Source: an uncultured Alphaproteobacteria bacterium
GTDB taxonomy: Bacteria; Pseudomonadota; Alphaproteobacteria; RF32; CAG-239
DNA length: 13,406 nt
NCBI GenBank assembly: GCA_910580155.1
Contig: CAJTWX010000046.1
Location: 1-13,406 of the forward strand
Direction of reading: 5' to 3'
Position 1 is the first letter of the stretch; every line of letters starts with the position of its first letter. The notes below the pieces were generated by a model. That model searched no databases. It was not told the DNA's origin and saw only the letters and a program-made list of their open reading frames with translations. The position numbers and the translations under genes were made by a program. Positions 13,358 through 13,406 of this stretch are shown one piece after another.

Positions 13358-13387
13358 CAAAAAAGCGGACAGCCAAAGCCATCCGCT
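13358..13387 (-). terminator. Intrinsic terminator of a minus-strand gene beyond the right edge
   Basis: On the minus strand AGCGGATGGC pairs with GCTGTCCGCT (ten pairs, two of them G-T) around the loop TTTG, and six T residues follow (A run at 13358-13364 on the plus strand). The plus-strand side has no T tract, so it serves a convergent gene outside the window. No clear terminator for ruvC in its own direction is seen. Confidence 0.75.
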
Positions 13388-13406
13388 CCATAAACCCGTT
13401 GGAAAT

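Noticed and set aside
13194..13391. Minus-strand frame at the right edge
   Set aside because: It runs through the terminator hairpin and the ruvC gene; no protein similarity is visible.
1..13406. Mobile elements, CRISPR arrays, phage or toxin-antitoxin modules
   Set aside because: No transposase, integrase, spaced repeat array or toxin-antitoxin pair was found on either strand.

Overview
The window looks like ordinary chromosome from a moderately AT-rich bacterium, most likely an alphaproteobacterium. The evidence is the rplY-pth-ychF neighbourhood, a yebC-ruvC pair, a rarA-rluC pair and protein sequences of proteobacterial type. The genus cannot be read from the sequence. I see no transposase, integrase, phage gene, CRISPR array or rRNA. 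Intergenic spaces are short, none above 300 bases, and many carry a legible sigma70-like promoter or a hairpin terminator.

Layout, left to right. (1) On the minus strand, the first 121 codons of a MATE-type efflux transporter run off the left edge. Behind it is a complete tRNA-Leu(UAA) with its own promoter and terminator. (2) On the plus strand, pssA (phosphatidylserine synthase) stands alone. It is followed by a translation-linked group: rplY (single-domain bL25), pth (peptidyl-tRNA hydrolase) and an unrecognised 150-codon ORF. The group ends at a strong terminator, after which ychF has its own promoter. (3) A bidirectional terminator separates ychF from a long minus-strand block read right to left: rarA, rluC, an AsmA-family gene and acyP, then after a 94-base gap a cysteine-rich DUF2769-like gene, a TPR-like gene and trxB. 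(4) Divergent from rarA, on the plus strand, is a short, degenerate DEAD-box-like protein gene, then yebC and ruvC. A terminator facing left closes the window and implies a convergent minus-strand gene just outside it.

Most genes are housekeeping: translation (rplY, pth, ychF, yebC, rluC, tRNA), replication repair and recombination (rarA, ruvC), envelope lipid work (pssA, AsmA) and thiol redox (trxB).

Four places deserve attention. The DEAD-box-like protein keeps the Q motif and P-loop lysine but has a changed DEAD box and lacks the whole second RecA domain. The small protein with two CxCxxCP motifs is encoded with a TPR-like protein and thioredoxin reductase behind an operator-like region. 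The unknown ORF after pth has no Shine-Dalgarno and is in frame with pth across one TAG codon. The rplY leader contains a nine-codon ORF with a better ribosome-binding site than rplY itself. None of these amounts to a proven new system.
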